From positions 33,177 to 97,176 of the forward strand of contig CAZZBK010000006.1 in NCBI GenBank assembly GCA_964652155.1: a stretch of 64,000 nucleotides of DNA, given 5' to 3'. Positions 17,838 through 25,677 of the stretch are shown piece by piece. This stretch comes from CAZZBK01 sp964652155 (GTDB lineage: Bacteria > Planctomycetota > Planctomycetia > Pirellulales > PNKZ01). Position 1 is the stretch's first letter, and each line of letters starts with the position of its first letter. The notes under the pieces are model-generated. The model made no database searches. It had not been told where the DNA came from and saw only the letters and a list, made by a program, of their open reading frames with translations. A program made the position numbers and the translations under genes.

Positions 17838-20793
17838 CATTTATCCGGCGGCGGGACGACCCAACCGAGCCGCTGAGCGTGTGGCCAGCAACGCGGCCGA
17901 CATGGGTTTAGCCTCGAACTTGCACGTCGTGGCCGCCCACGGATTTTTGCTGCAAGGGGAACTCGATCGCGCGCAGGTCGAGCAGATCGCCCGCGCCTTG
18001 CTCGTTGATCATGTGGTCGAGTCGCCACGCATCGCGCCGTGCGGCGACCCGCAGTTGAACGTGGCCCCGGCGGGCACCACGAGCGCCGTGCATGTGTTGC
18101 CCAAGCCGGGCGTGATGGACCCCGTCGCGCAGAGCGCTCAGAAAGCGATCGCCGACCTGGGGTTGGCCGTCGATCAGGTACGAACCCTCTCGAAGTACTG
18201 GCTCTCAGAGTTGAGCGCTGACAAGCTTTCAACCTTGTGCTCCAAGGTGCTGGCCAACGATGCCATCGAGCAGGTCATTGTGGGCCCGTTGGGTTGGAAG
18301 CATCTGGACCTTGGCTCGCGCTACGAATTTCATCCCTTGACGGTGCCGCTGCTGTCGCTCGACGACGCGGCGCTCGTCAAGCTCAGCCGCGAGGGGCAGT
18401 TGTATCTCAGCTTGGTCGAGATGCAGACGATTCAGGCCCATTTCCGCGCCCAGCAGCGCGACCCCACCGACGCCGAGTTGGAAACGATCGCCCAAACGTG
18501 GAGCGAGCATTGCAGCCATAAAACACTGGCCGGCCGTGTGCGGTACCGCGATGAGAAACACGAACGACTCTTTAAGAACATGCTCAAAGAGACGATCTTC
18601 GCCGCCACGAACACGATCCGTCAGTCGCTCGGCACGAACGACTGGTGCGTCAGCGTGTTCAAAGACAACGCCGGGGTCGTGACGTTCAACGACGAGTATC
18701 ACGTCTGCTTCAAAGTCGAAACGCATAACCATCCCTCGGCGCTCGAACCCTACGGCGGCGCGAACACGGGCCTGGGCGGAGTGATTCGCGATCCGCTCGG
18801 CACCGGCATGGGCGCCAAGCCCGTCTGCAACACCGACGTGTTCTGCTTTGCGCCGCCTGATACGCCCCATGACTCGTTGCCCGCGGGTGTGCTGCATCCG
18901 AAGCGCGTGATGAACGGCGTGGTGAGTGGCGTGCGCGACTACGGCAACCGGATGGGCATTCCCACCGTCAACGGCGCGGTCTATTTCGACCCGCGTTACT
19001 TGGGCAACCCATTGGTCTATTGCGGTAACGTGGGGCTGATTCCAGTCGACATGGCGTTCAAGGAAGCCTTGCCCGGCGACCGCATTGTCGCCGTCGGAGG
19101 TCGCACGGGCCGCGACGGCATTCACGGCGCGACGTTCTCGTCGGCCGAGTTGACCAGCGAGAGCGAGAGCCTGTCGGGGGGCGCGGTGCAAATCGGCAAC
19201 GCGATCACCGAGAAGATGCTGCTCGACGTGGTGCTCGCGGCCCGCGATCAGGGGCTCTATCATGCCATCACCGACTGTGGGGCGGGGGGCTTTAGCAGCG
19301 CCGTGGGCGAAATGGGGGCCGAGATCGGCGCCGAAGTGTGGCTCGATCGCATTCCACTCAAGTACGACGGCCTGTCGTACACCGAAATGTGGATCAGCGA
19401 GGCGCAAGAGCGCATGATCCTGGCGGTCGGTCCCGACACGGTCGACGCGTTTATTCGCCTCTGCGCCAGCGAAGGGGTCGAGGCCACGGTGATCGGCATC
19501 TATCAGCCCACGGGTCGGCTGCAACTCAAGTATCACGATCATGTCGTGGCCGATCTGGCGATGGAGTTCTTGCACGACGGTCGCCCGCCGGTCGTGCGCG
19601 AAGCGACTTACGCTCCCCAAGTGGTCACCACGCAACCGCTGCCCGACAAGTACACCTGGGACTACACCTCCGAGTTGCTGTCGATCCTCGGTTCGCTCAA
19701 CGTGGCGAGCAAGGAATGGGTGATTCGCCAGTACGACCACGAAGTGCAAGGGGGCTCGGTGGTCAAGCCGCTCGTGGGCATCGCGAACGATGGTCCCAGT
19801 GACGCGGCGGTCGTGCGTCCGGTGCTCAACTCGCGGCGCGGCATTGTGATTGCCTGCGGCATGAATCCGCGCTACGGCGATTTCGACACGTACCACATGG
19901 CCAGCAGTGCGATCGACGAGGCCGTGCGCAATTGCGTGGCTGTTGGAGCTGACCCACGGCGGATCGCCATTCTCGACAACTTCTGCTGGGGCGATTGCGA
20001 AAAGCCCGAGACGCTCGGTTCGCTGGTGCGGGCCGCCCTGGCCTGCCATGACCTAGCGGTGGCTTGGTCGATGCCGTTCATCAGCGGCAAAGACAGCCTC
20101 AACAACGAGTTCAAGTTCACGTCCGCCGACGGCTCGCGCCAGGCGATCGCGATTCCCCCCTCGCTGCTGATTAGCGCTCTGGGGCAGATCGACGACATCG
20201 CGCAGGCCGTGACGATGGACCTGAAACGCGCCGGCAATTTCCTTTATCAAGTTGGCGTGACGAAGGATGAGCTGGGCGGCTCGCACTTCGCGCTCGTGCA
20301 AACGATCGGCGGCGGACAGGTTCCCACGGTCGACACCGTGACCGCGCAAGCGACGTTCATCAAGCTGCACGCGGCGATCAAGGCGGGCTTGGTGCGGGCG
20401 TGCCACGACCTGAGCGAAGGGGGCTTGGCCGTCACCGCGGCCGAGATGGCCTTCGCCGGCGGGTTGGGCGCGCGGCTCTTCCTGGCGCAAGCCCCACACG
20501 CGCTCGATCTGAGCGACCCTGGCGCGACGCGCTCGTTGCTCTTCAGCGAGTCGAACAGTCGGTTCCTCGTCGAGGTCACGCCCGAGCAGACGGACGCATT
20601 CGAGGCTGCACTCGTCGGCGTGCCGTGTGCCTTGGTCGGCGAAGTGGTCGACAGCGGGCGACTCGAAGTCATCGGCCTACCGCAGAGCGTCGAGATCGAT
20701 GACAGCCAGCAGTCGGCCGACGAAGCTCCGCTGGTGATCGACGCGGCACTCGATGTCTTGAAAGAGGCGTGGCAGAAGCCGCTGCGTTGGTAG
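17821..20793 (+). CDS. purL: Phosphoribosylformylglycinamidine synthase PurL with N-terminal PurS-like region
   Basis: The ATG at 17821 (990 residues) lies inside the end of tyrA; a purine-rich AGGAGG at 17800-17805 is 15 bp upstream. The first roughly 200 residues look like two PurS-type segments. The first begins MLWEVDIYPAAGR and the second VHVLPKPGVMDP. PurL proper follows, with the invariant TWSEHCSHKTLAG (active-site His), KVETHNHPSALEPYGGANTG (ATP site) and AITDCGAGGFSSAVGEMG. It converts FGAR to FGAM in purine synthesis using ammonia from the glutaminase PurQ, which is not encoded nearby. Large-type PurL carries its own glutaminase; this one does not, so a separate PurQ must exist elsewhere. 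Confidence 0.93.
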   Translation: MLWEVDIYPAAGRPNRAAERVASNAADMGLASNLHVVAAHGFLLQGELDRAQVEQIARALLVDHVVESPRIAPCGDPQLNVAPAGTTSAVHVLPKPGVMDPVAQSAQKAIADLGLAVDQVRTLSKYWLSELSADKLSTLCSKVLANDAIEQVIVGPLGWKHLDLGSRYEFHPLTVPLLSLDDAALVKLSREGQLYLSLVEMQTIQAHFRAQQRDPTDAELETIAQTWSEHCSHKTLAGRVRYRDEKHERLFKNMLKETIFAATNTIRQSLGTNDWCVSVFKDNAGVVTFNDEYHVCFKVETHNHPSALEPYGGANTGLGGVIRDPLGTGMGAKPVCNTDVFCFAPPDTPHDSLPAGVLHPKRVMNGVVSGVRDYGNRMGIPTVNGAVYFDPRYLGNPLVYCGNVGLIPVDMAFKEALPGDRIVAVGGRTGRDGIHGATFSSAELTSESESLSGGAVQIGNAITEKMLLDVVLAARDQGLYHAITDCGAGGFSSAVGEMGAEIGAEVWLDRIPLKYDGLSYTEMWISEAQERMILAVGPDTVDAFIRLCASEGVEATVIGIYQPTGRLQLKYHDHVVADLAMEFLHDGRPPVVREATYAPQVVTTQPLPDKYTWDYTSELLSILGSLNVASKEWVIRQYDHEVQGGSVVKPLVGIANDGPSDAAVVRPVLNSRRGIVIACGMNPRYGDFDTYHMASSAIDEAVRNCVAVGADPRRIAILDNFCWGDCEKPETLGSLVRAALACHDLAVAWSMPFISGKDSLNNEFKFTSADGSRQAIAIPPSLLISALGQIDDIAQAVTMDLKRAGNFLYQVGVTKDELGGSHFALVQTIGGGQVPTVDTVTAQATFIKLHAAIKAGLVRACHDLSEGGLAVTAAEMAFAGGLGARLFLAQAPHALDLSDPGATRSLLFSESNSRFLVEVTPEQTDAFEAALVGVPCALVGEVVDSGRLEVIGLPQSVEIDDSQQSADEAPLVIDAALDVLKEAWQKPLRW

Positions 20794-20847
20794 TCGTCAT
20801 TGGCCGAAGAGCTTACGGACCAACACCGGGCAACTTCGAGAACCGAC

Positions 20848-21252
20848 ATGGACTGGTTAGATTGGTACCACGCACTCGCCAAGCCAAGCTGGACTCCGGC
20901 ACCGGCGACGATCGGTCTGATCTGGCAAATCCTGTATCCGATCATAGCGGTCAGTTTTGGATTTGTTTTCGTGCAGGCATTTCGACGGCGGGTACCGTGG
21001 CGGGTTGCGCTCCCCTTCGCGATCAACCTTGTGGCCAATCTGATCTTTACGCCCATTCAGTTTGGTTTGCGGAACTTACCGCTCGCGGCGATCGACATTC
21101 TCGTCGTGTGGAGCTCGATCCTGTGGATCATTGCGGAAGTCTGGCAACATAATCGCTGGGTGGCCGTGGCGCAGATCCCCTACCTCACTTGGGTCACGCT
21201 GGCGACCGTGCTGCAACTGTCAATCACGACGATGAATTGGGGCCGCACGTGA
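20848..21252 (+). CDS. TspO/MBR family tryptophan-rich sensory protein homologue
   Basis: The ATG at 20848 gives 134 residues with four or five hydrophobic segments. LAKPSWTPAPATIGLIWQILY matches the TspO signature near the N-terminus, and NLVANLIFTPIQFGLR matches the third-helix region. TspO proteins bind porphyrins or cholesterol-like ligands in the membrane and are linked to tetrapyrrole or stress regulation. Typical WS residues in the third helix are replaced here (IFTPIQF), so this is a divergent member. It lies 54 bp after purL and is convergent with the cupin gene. Confidence 0.85.
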   Translation: MDWLDWYHALAKPSWTPAPATIGLIWQILYPIIAVSFGFVFVQAFRRRVPWRVALPFAINLVANLIFTPIQFGLRNLPLAAIDILVVWSSILWIIAEVWQHNRWVAVAQIPYLTWVTLATVLQLSITTMNWGRT

Positions 21253-21259
21253 TCACGTG
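21246..21259. repeat. 14-bp perfect palindrome at the convergent tspO/cupin junction
   Basis: CACGTGATCACGTG overlaps the tspO stop codon and sits in the 13-bp gap before the opposing cupin stop. It could form a short hairpin usable as a two-way terminator, but it lacks a T-tract. The 5' part is coding, so chance is possible. Confidence 0.35.
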
Positions 21260-21265
21260 TAACCC

Positions 21266-21748
21266 TCAATCGTGATGCGGCACGCGAATTTCGACACCGT
21301 AACGCGGTGCAATCTGCAAAAGTTTTACGATCTCATCTTTCGTGGGTGGCAATGCCGTCGTGGAGCCCTCGGGCAAAGCGACGCCCACCTCGAAGAACAT
21401 TTGTTCCAAACCGGCTGGGGCGACCGAAATGATCATCCTGGCCGGTTCACCTGTCTCGTTTTTGAATGAGTGAGGGGTGCCGACCGGCATGTTGGCGAAT
21501 GTGCCTGCGCGAGCGACATGCTTGTGTTCGCCGATCTGAAAGGTAATCTCCCCATCGAGCACGTAAAAGCTCTCCTCCTCGCGCTGATGGACGTGCGGCG
21601 GGGGGCCACCCCCGGGCGGCACAAGTGCTTCCCACATCGCGTACTTGCCGTTCGTTTCGTCGCCTGTGGCTAAGAATCGGTAAACATCGCCGACGACGGC
21701 AACCGTTCGGCCCGCGCCGGGTTCACGAATCGTGGGTTGATTGAGCAT
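21266..21748 (-). CDS. Cupin domain protein
   Basis: The ATG at 21748 gives 160 residues, preferred over the longer frame to 21814; an AGGGA precedes it. Cupin motif 1 is PPPHVHQREEESFYVLDGE (metal-type H-x-H and E, about residues 50-68) and motif 2 is MPVGTPHSFKNETGEPAR. The single small beta-barrel suggests a metal-binding quercetinase/pirin-like or auxiliary protein, without a predicted substrate. No signal peptide is seen. It follows the ftr gene on the same strand after 81 bp and may or may not share its transcript. Confidence 0.88.
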   Translation of the reverse strand: MLNQPTIREPGAGRTVAVVGDVYRFLATGDETNGKYAMWEALVPPGGGPPPHVHQREEESFYVLDGEITFQIGEHKHVARAGTFANMPVGTPHSFKNETGEPARMIISVAPAGLEQMFFEVGVALPEGSTTALPPTKDEIVKLLQIAPRYGVEIRVPHHD

Positions 21749-21829
21749 GGCAAAGATTCCCTGCAGAAGAGGTACTTGTACCCCAATCGTATTGTCGACC
21801 CCGAATAGGAGCACGCTCAGCCGCAGAAA

Positions 21830-22753
21830 TCACAGCAGATCGCGCAAATGAAAGTGATGTTTGCCGAGCTTGCCGCCGTAGTTGCCAGCCGTGATCATCA
21901 CGATCTCGGGCATACCAGCAGCCGCGTGCAGGCCACGTCGCATGGCGGACTGCACAGCCTCGAAGCTGAGGCCGTCAATGACGATCTCGTACACGGCGCG
22001 ACACGTCGAGGGTAGTTCTGTCGAGGTGTCGCAACGGAGCGTGGGGCAATAGGCGTCGTTGGTGCTGGCCTTGAGCTTGGCGTATTGCGAGCCGACTTTG
22101 CTGCCCGAGCGGACAATGCCCCCTGGAAACGGCAACGCCACATCGACTCCGGATCGAATCGCGGCGACGGCGGCTTCGGCGGCTCGCAACGCCGCGGCGC
22201 CGCTGGTGCCGCCGATGAGCAGATTGCCGCCGGCAACGCCGGTGACGGTGCCAAAGTAATCTTCGCAGAGGAACTCGCCATCCATGACGGGGATGCGCCA
22301 GTAGCGGCGGTCGTCGATCTTTTTCGAGCGTTGGTAGCCGTCGCCGAAATAGCGAATGCCGCCACCAATGCGGATCCGTTTTTCCTTGGGGCAGTCCATG
22401 ATGCCGTTGTAACAGGCCGTCGTCGGGCAGGTGAGCACGCACTGACCGACGCGCCCTTGCAACGCCTTGCCCAGCGAGTCGATCGTGAAAGCGAACACGA
22501 GCACCGCGACGCCCGGTCGGCCGTCGGGGGTTTCGCTCGGCGGCACCTCGCGTTCGATGGCCGCCTCGACGTCGCAGGCGATGACGCTCGTGGCGTTGCC
22601 GCACAGCACCGTGGCGGCGGTCCGCGCCCAGTCGAGCGTGTCGGCCGTAATCACGAGCCGGGCCGCCTTGATCGGAAACGCCTCGGCGAACGTGTCGACG
22701 ATGCTCACGCCGTGAAGTTGCAAAGCAGCAGGGGTTTCAGTCGGTATCGTCAT
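21830..22753 (-). CDS. fhcD: Formylmethanofuran--tetrahydromethanopterin N-formyltransferase
   Basis: This 307-residue cytoplasmic enzyme of the Ftr family transfers a formyl group between (methano)furan-type carriers and tetrahydromethanopterin. In bacteria it belongs to the formyltransferase/hydrolase complex (FhcABCD) that turns formaldehyde-derived C1 units into formate. Recognisable blocks are VSIVDTFAEAFPIKAARLVI at the N-terminus, TCPTTACYNG, RIGGGIRYFGDGYQRSKK and a C-terminal YEIVIDGLSFEAVQSAM. Length matches archaeal and bacterial Ftr. It follows fhcA by 22 bp and must be co-transcribed with it. Planctomycetes, methylotrophs and methanogens share this pathway. Confidence 0.93.
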   Translation of the reverse strand: MTIPTETPAALQLHGVSIVDTFAEAFPIKAARLVITADTLDWARTAATVLCGNATSVIACDVEAAIEREVPPSETPDGRPGVAVLVFAFTIDSLGKALQGRVGQCVLTCPTTACYNGIMDCPKEKRIRIGGGIRYFGDGYQRSKKIDDRRYWRIPVMDGEFLCEDYFGTVTGVAGGNLLIGGTSGAAALRAAEAAVAAIRSGVDVALPFPGGIVRSGSKVGSQYAKLKASTNDAYCPTLRCDTSTELPSTCRAVYEIVIDGLSFEAVQSAMRRGLHAAAGMPEIVMITAGNYGGKLGKHHFHLRDLL

Positions 22754-22775
22754 AGCAGTTCCAGTGATCCTTGCG

Positions 22776-24434
22776 TTAACTCACCAATTCCGATGCGTGC
22801 AGGTAGCTGGCGTCGACCGGGTAGTTGCGCCAGCGAATCGAGTAGTGCTTCTCGAACCAGTGTTGGATGTCGCGCTCCAGCTCGCGATCATAGTCGGGCT
22901 CGACGTGCAGGGTCTTGCCGTTGGCCTCGTCGCGAATCTCGCCGTGCTCGACGATTACGCGCCCGGACTTGATCACGATGCGCGGCAACTCGAACATGGT
23001 CTCTTGATTCGCGTGCGGCGTGTAGATCGTGATGTCGGCATCGGCGCCGGGGCCGAGATGCCCCTTGTTTTTGAGCCCCAAGATGCGCGCGGGACCGGCC
23101 CGCGTGATGATCGCAATCTCGTTGAGCGTGTATTCACGCTCCAGATCGTAGAGCGACGAACGCTCGCGGACCAGCGGGTTGCAGGTCTTGAGCACGTCCC
23201 GTCGATAGGTCCGGTCCATGAGCAGTCGGATGATTTGCGGGTAGGCCAGAAACGAGCCGCCGTTGGGATGGTCGGTGCTCATTACAACGCGCCAGGGGTC
23301 ATTGACGAGCAAGTACCATTCGAGGCCGATGGCCCATTGCAGGGCGTGGACGGCTGACTTGTTCTTGTACTGGATCGGGGTGATGCCGCAGCCGGACTCC
23401 ATTTCGGTGTCGCCGCTGAACCATTTGCCGCCGTAGACTTTCGAGAGGAAGTAGCCCAACGGCCCGTCGCCGGTCATGCTGGTCGTCTGACCGAAGAGCA
23501 CCTGTCCCACGTCGATGGTGACATTCGCGTGCGCGTTGACATAGTCGGCCAGCGGCACGACCTGGCTGTTGAACGTGCTCTCGTCGGCCTCGCCGCCACC
23601 GTAGCTGTGGAACTGCGCGTGCGTAATGTGCCCGCGATGCCCTTCGAGCGCCCGCATCGTTTCGAGCGTGGTGGTCCAATTGCCGGGCATTCCCAGGTTG
23701 TTGCAGTGGATATGCACGGGGTGCGGGAGACGCAACTCGCCGGCGGCCTGGGCCACGCCGCTGACGATCTGCCGTGGGGTGACTTGGAAATGGTCGACGA
23801 CCGAGTCGAGCCCGCTGACGTTGCCCGAGGCCTGCTGCTTCCAGACCTCGACGCCGCCAGGGTTAACAAGCTTGGGGGCATACCCTTTGGTGGCCGAGAG
23901 CAACCAGCCGATGAACGCCTTGAGCTTTTGGGGTTCCTGGTCGCGGATCGACTGCATGACGTAGTGGTTGTTGCCCATCAGCACATAAAAACCCTTGTCG
24001 AGACACGGGGTGTCGTCGAATTCTTCGTGCGCGTGCCGCGCGGCAAGGGGCGGGATCGCGGCGTCGAACGCGGTTGTGTAGCCGAGTCCGGCGTACTTGT
24101 AGCCGGTGGCAAACGTGCTGGGGACGCTTCCCATCGTGCCGCTACGGGTGTTGGCCGTGCGAACCACCGGAGCGGATTGACGCTTTTCCTCAGGCCGCAT
24201 CTTGCGCGCAACATTCACCTTGGGGCCGGCAATGTGACAGTGCATGTCGATGCCGCCGGGCATGACGACCAAGCCACGGGCATCGATCTCGCGATGGGGA
24301 CGCACGCGCGGATCGCTCGGCGCCGCGACGATACGACCGTCCGTGATCCACAGGTCGCGCACCTGGCCATCGATGCCGTTGGCCGGGTCATGGATCGTGC
24401 CGCCCGAGATTTTTGTGTAGTCCATCACGGTCAT
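22776..24434 (-). CDS. fhcA: Formylmethanofuran dehydrogenase/hydrolase subunit A
   Basis: This 552-residue amidohydrolase-fold subunit matches FwdA/FhcA. It begins SGGTIHDPANGIDGQVRDLW and carries the metal-site GGIDMHCHIAGPKVN (H-x-H, around residue 62). Later histidines lie in PHPVHIHCNNLG and GHITHAQFHSYGGG, with STDHPNGGSF giving the metal-site Asp/His. In the Fhc complex it hydrolyses the formyl carrier to formate. No signal peptide is present. A fragmentary frame ends two bases upstream of its start (24437-24499). fhcC is 258 bp further upstream on the same strand, and no fhcB is seen in the window. Confidence 0.93.
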   Translation of the reverse strand: MTVMDYTKISGGTIHDPANGIDGQVRDLWITDGRIVAAPSDPRVRPHREIDARGLVVMPGGIDMHCHIAGPKVNVARKMRPEEKRQSAPVVRTANTRSGTMGSVPSTFATGYKYAGLGYTTAFDAAIPPLAARHAHEEFDDTPCLDKGFYVLMGNNHYVMQSIRDQEPQKLKAFIGWLLSATKGYAPKLVNPGGVEVWKQQASGNVSGLDSVVDHFQVTPRQIVSGVAQAAGELRLPHPVHIHCNNLGMPGNWTTTLETMRALEGHRGHITHAQFHSYGGGEADESTFNSQVVPLADYVNAHANVTIDVGQVLFGQTTSMTGDGPLGYFLSKVYGGKWFSGDTEMESGCGITPIQYKNKSAVHALQWAIGLEWYLLVNDPWRVVMSTDHPNGGSFLAYPQIIRLLMDRTYRRDVLKTCNPLVRERSSLYDLEREYTLNEIAIITRAGPARILGLKNKGHLGPGADADITIYTPHANQETMFELPRIVIKSGRVIVEHGEIRDEANGKTLHVEPDYDRELERDIQHWFEKHYSIRWRNYPVDASYLHASELVS

Positions 24435-24436
24435 CG

Positions 24437-24499
24437 TTACGCGGTCACTCCCGGCATCGGCTTGCCCTGCGCTTTGATGTGGCGATCGAGGCTCAGCAA
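24437..24499 (-). pseudogene. Possible 3' end of a lost gene immediately upstream of fhcA
   Basis: Read towards fhcA, a 20-codon open stretch (LLSLDRHIKAQGKPMPGVTA) ends in TAA two bases before the fhcA start. An in-frame TAA lies two codons further upstream of it. The amphipathic sequence and operon-like spacing look like the C-terminus of a former neighbour, but it has no start context of its own. I cannot identify its family. The rest of the 24435-24692 gap holds a solo REP-like palindrome and nothing else recognisable. Confidence 0.35.
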
Positions 24500-24654
24500 A
24501 ATATGTTAAGTAGGACGATCAGCGGGTCGTCCTGTTGCGATGATGATCAGAACCTCGATCACGACGCGAGGTCAATCGAGCGGCCATTCCAACGATCTAT
24601 TCTGACCGCCGGAGGAGATCGTCACAAGTGCAGCCCAACGGCACGTCGTTGAGA

Positions 24655-24682
24655 GGGTGGCCCGGACAACTTGCGGTCGGGG
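24655..24682. repeat. Solo REP-like palindrome
   Basis: The 28 bp starting GGGTGGCCCGGACAACTTGC match the right-hand unit of the 9405-9521 element at about 24 positions and the left-hand unit less well. It sits just downstream of the fhcC stop on the opposite side from fhcA, in intergenic DNA. Confidence 0.5.
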
Positions 24683-24692
24683 TTGCACATCC

Positions 24693-25541
24693 TCAGGCGG
24701 ATGTCGAAGCTGACTGGAGCCGCGCCGCGTGACGCATGAGCACTTCACCTCGGCCGATCGACACCTGGTCGCCGTGGTAGATGTCGAACTCGTCCGTGAA
24801 CAAGGTCGTGTCGACTTTTAGCCCGCGGGTGTGAACATGGCGTAGCAACACGTCGACGATTTGCGGCCGCGCGGTGGTGGCGAATCGAAAGGTTGGCAGC
24901 AGGGGGGGCGGAGTTGGGCCGAGCAGGCCGATGGTCCCGCGGCGCATGCCGGCTCCGGCACGAATGCCACACGGGCCGAACACGAGCACGGTGCCGGCAA
25001 TCATGTTGAAGCCGATCAGGTCGCCGGCCGAGCCAGCGACGGCGATCAGGCCGCGACGCATGCTGAGCGCCACCTCGTTGCCGACATGGCCATCGACGAG
25101 AATCGTGCCGCCGGTCATGCCGTGGGTCGAGCCTCGATAGGCGGCACCGACCAAGTGCCCCGCGTCGCCGTGGACATGGATCAGGCCCGCGTGCATTTCG
25201 GCGCCGACCCATCCCTGGGCGTTGCCATGCACATGGATTTGTCCGCCGCGCAAGTCACTGCCGACGTGTCGACCGGCCGGGCCATGAATCTCAATGGAGC
25301 CGCTGCGCATGTGCGCGCCGATCCAATGCACACCGGCGAGATTCCCCTCGAAGTCGAAATGTTGATCGCGAGCATCGCCGGCCACGCGAAACCGTTCTGC
25401 CAGCGGGACTTTTCGGTTTCCGTCGAAAATCTCGAAACGTTCAATCTCGGCGTTCGATCGTTGGCAGGCCCAGTCGGGAGTGAGCCCTTCGATTTCGACC
25501 GGGGCCTGCGATGCGCCCAGATAGGTCAGCCGTAATGCCAT
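24693..25541 (-). CDS. fhcC: Formylmethanofuran dehydrogenase/hydrolase subunit C
   Basis: This 282-residue protein has the right-handed beta-helix repeats typical of FwdC/FhcC and the GltB C-terminal domain. Successive turns of about 19 residues run from about residue 75 to 210, such as GDLRGGQIHVHGNAQGWVGA, MHAGLIHVHGDAGHLVGAAY and MRRGLIAVAGSAGDLIG. It forms the structural partner of subunit A/Ftr in the complex that releases formate from the formylated C1 carrier. It is on the same strand as fhcA and ftr but separated from fhcA by 258 bp, where one would expect a tight junction. Confidence 0.9.
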   Translation of the reverse strand: MALRLTYLGASQAPVEIEGLTPDWACQRSNAEIERFEIFDGNRKVPLAERFRVAGDARDQHFDFEGNLAGVHWIGAHMRSGSIEIHGPAGRHVGSDLRGGQIHVHGNAQGWVGAEMHAGLIHVHGDAGHLVGAAYRGSTHGMTGGTILVDGHVGNEVALSMRRGLIAVAGSAGDLIGFNMIAGTVLVFGPCGIRAGAGMRRGTIGLLGPTPPPLLPTFRFATTARPQIVDVLLRHVHTRGLKVDTTLFTDEFDIYHGDQVSIGRGEVLMRHAARLQSASTSA

Positions 25542-25677
25542 GTTGCTCCGTCATTCGACCTGTGCGACAACCAAGGATGCATCCTACTGTAATCGGAAAC
25601 CGGCCGTGGAGCCACCGCATGGAGCGGCGATCCCTACAGCGTGCATGGCGCTGGCGGATTGTTAGGCCAGGCACTGG

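Noticed and set aside
18229..20049. A 606-codon open frame on the minus strand opposite purL
   Set aside because: High GC with strong codon bias opens the antisense frame; PurL is certain, and the antisense product has no recognisable motif.
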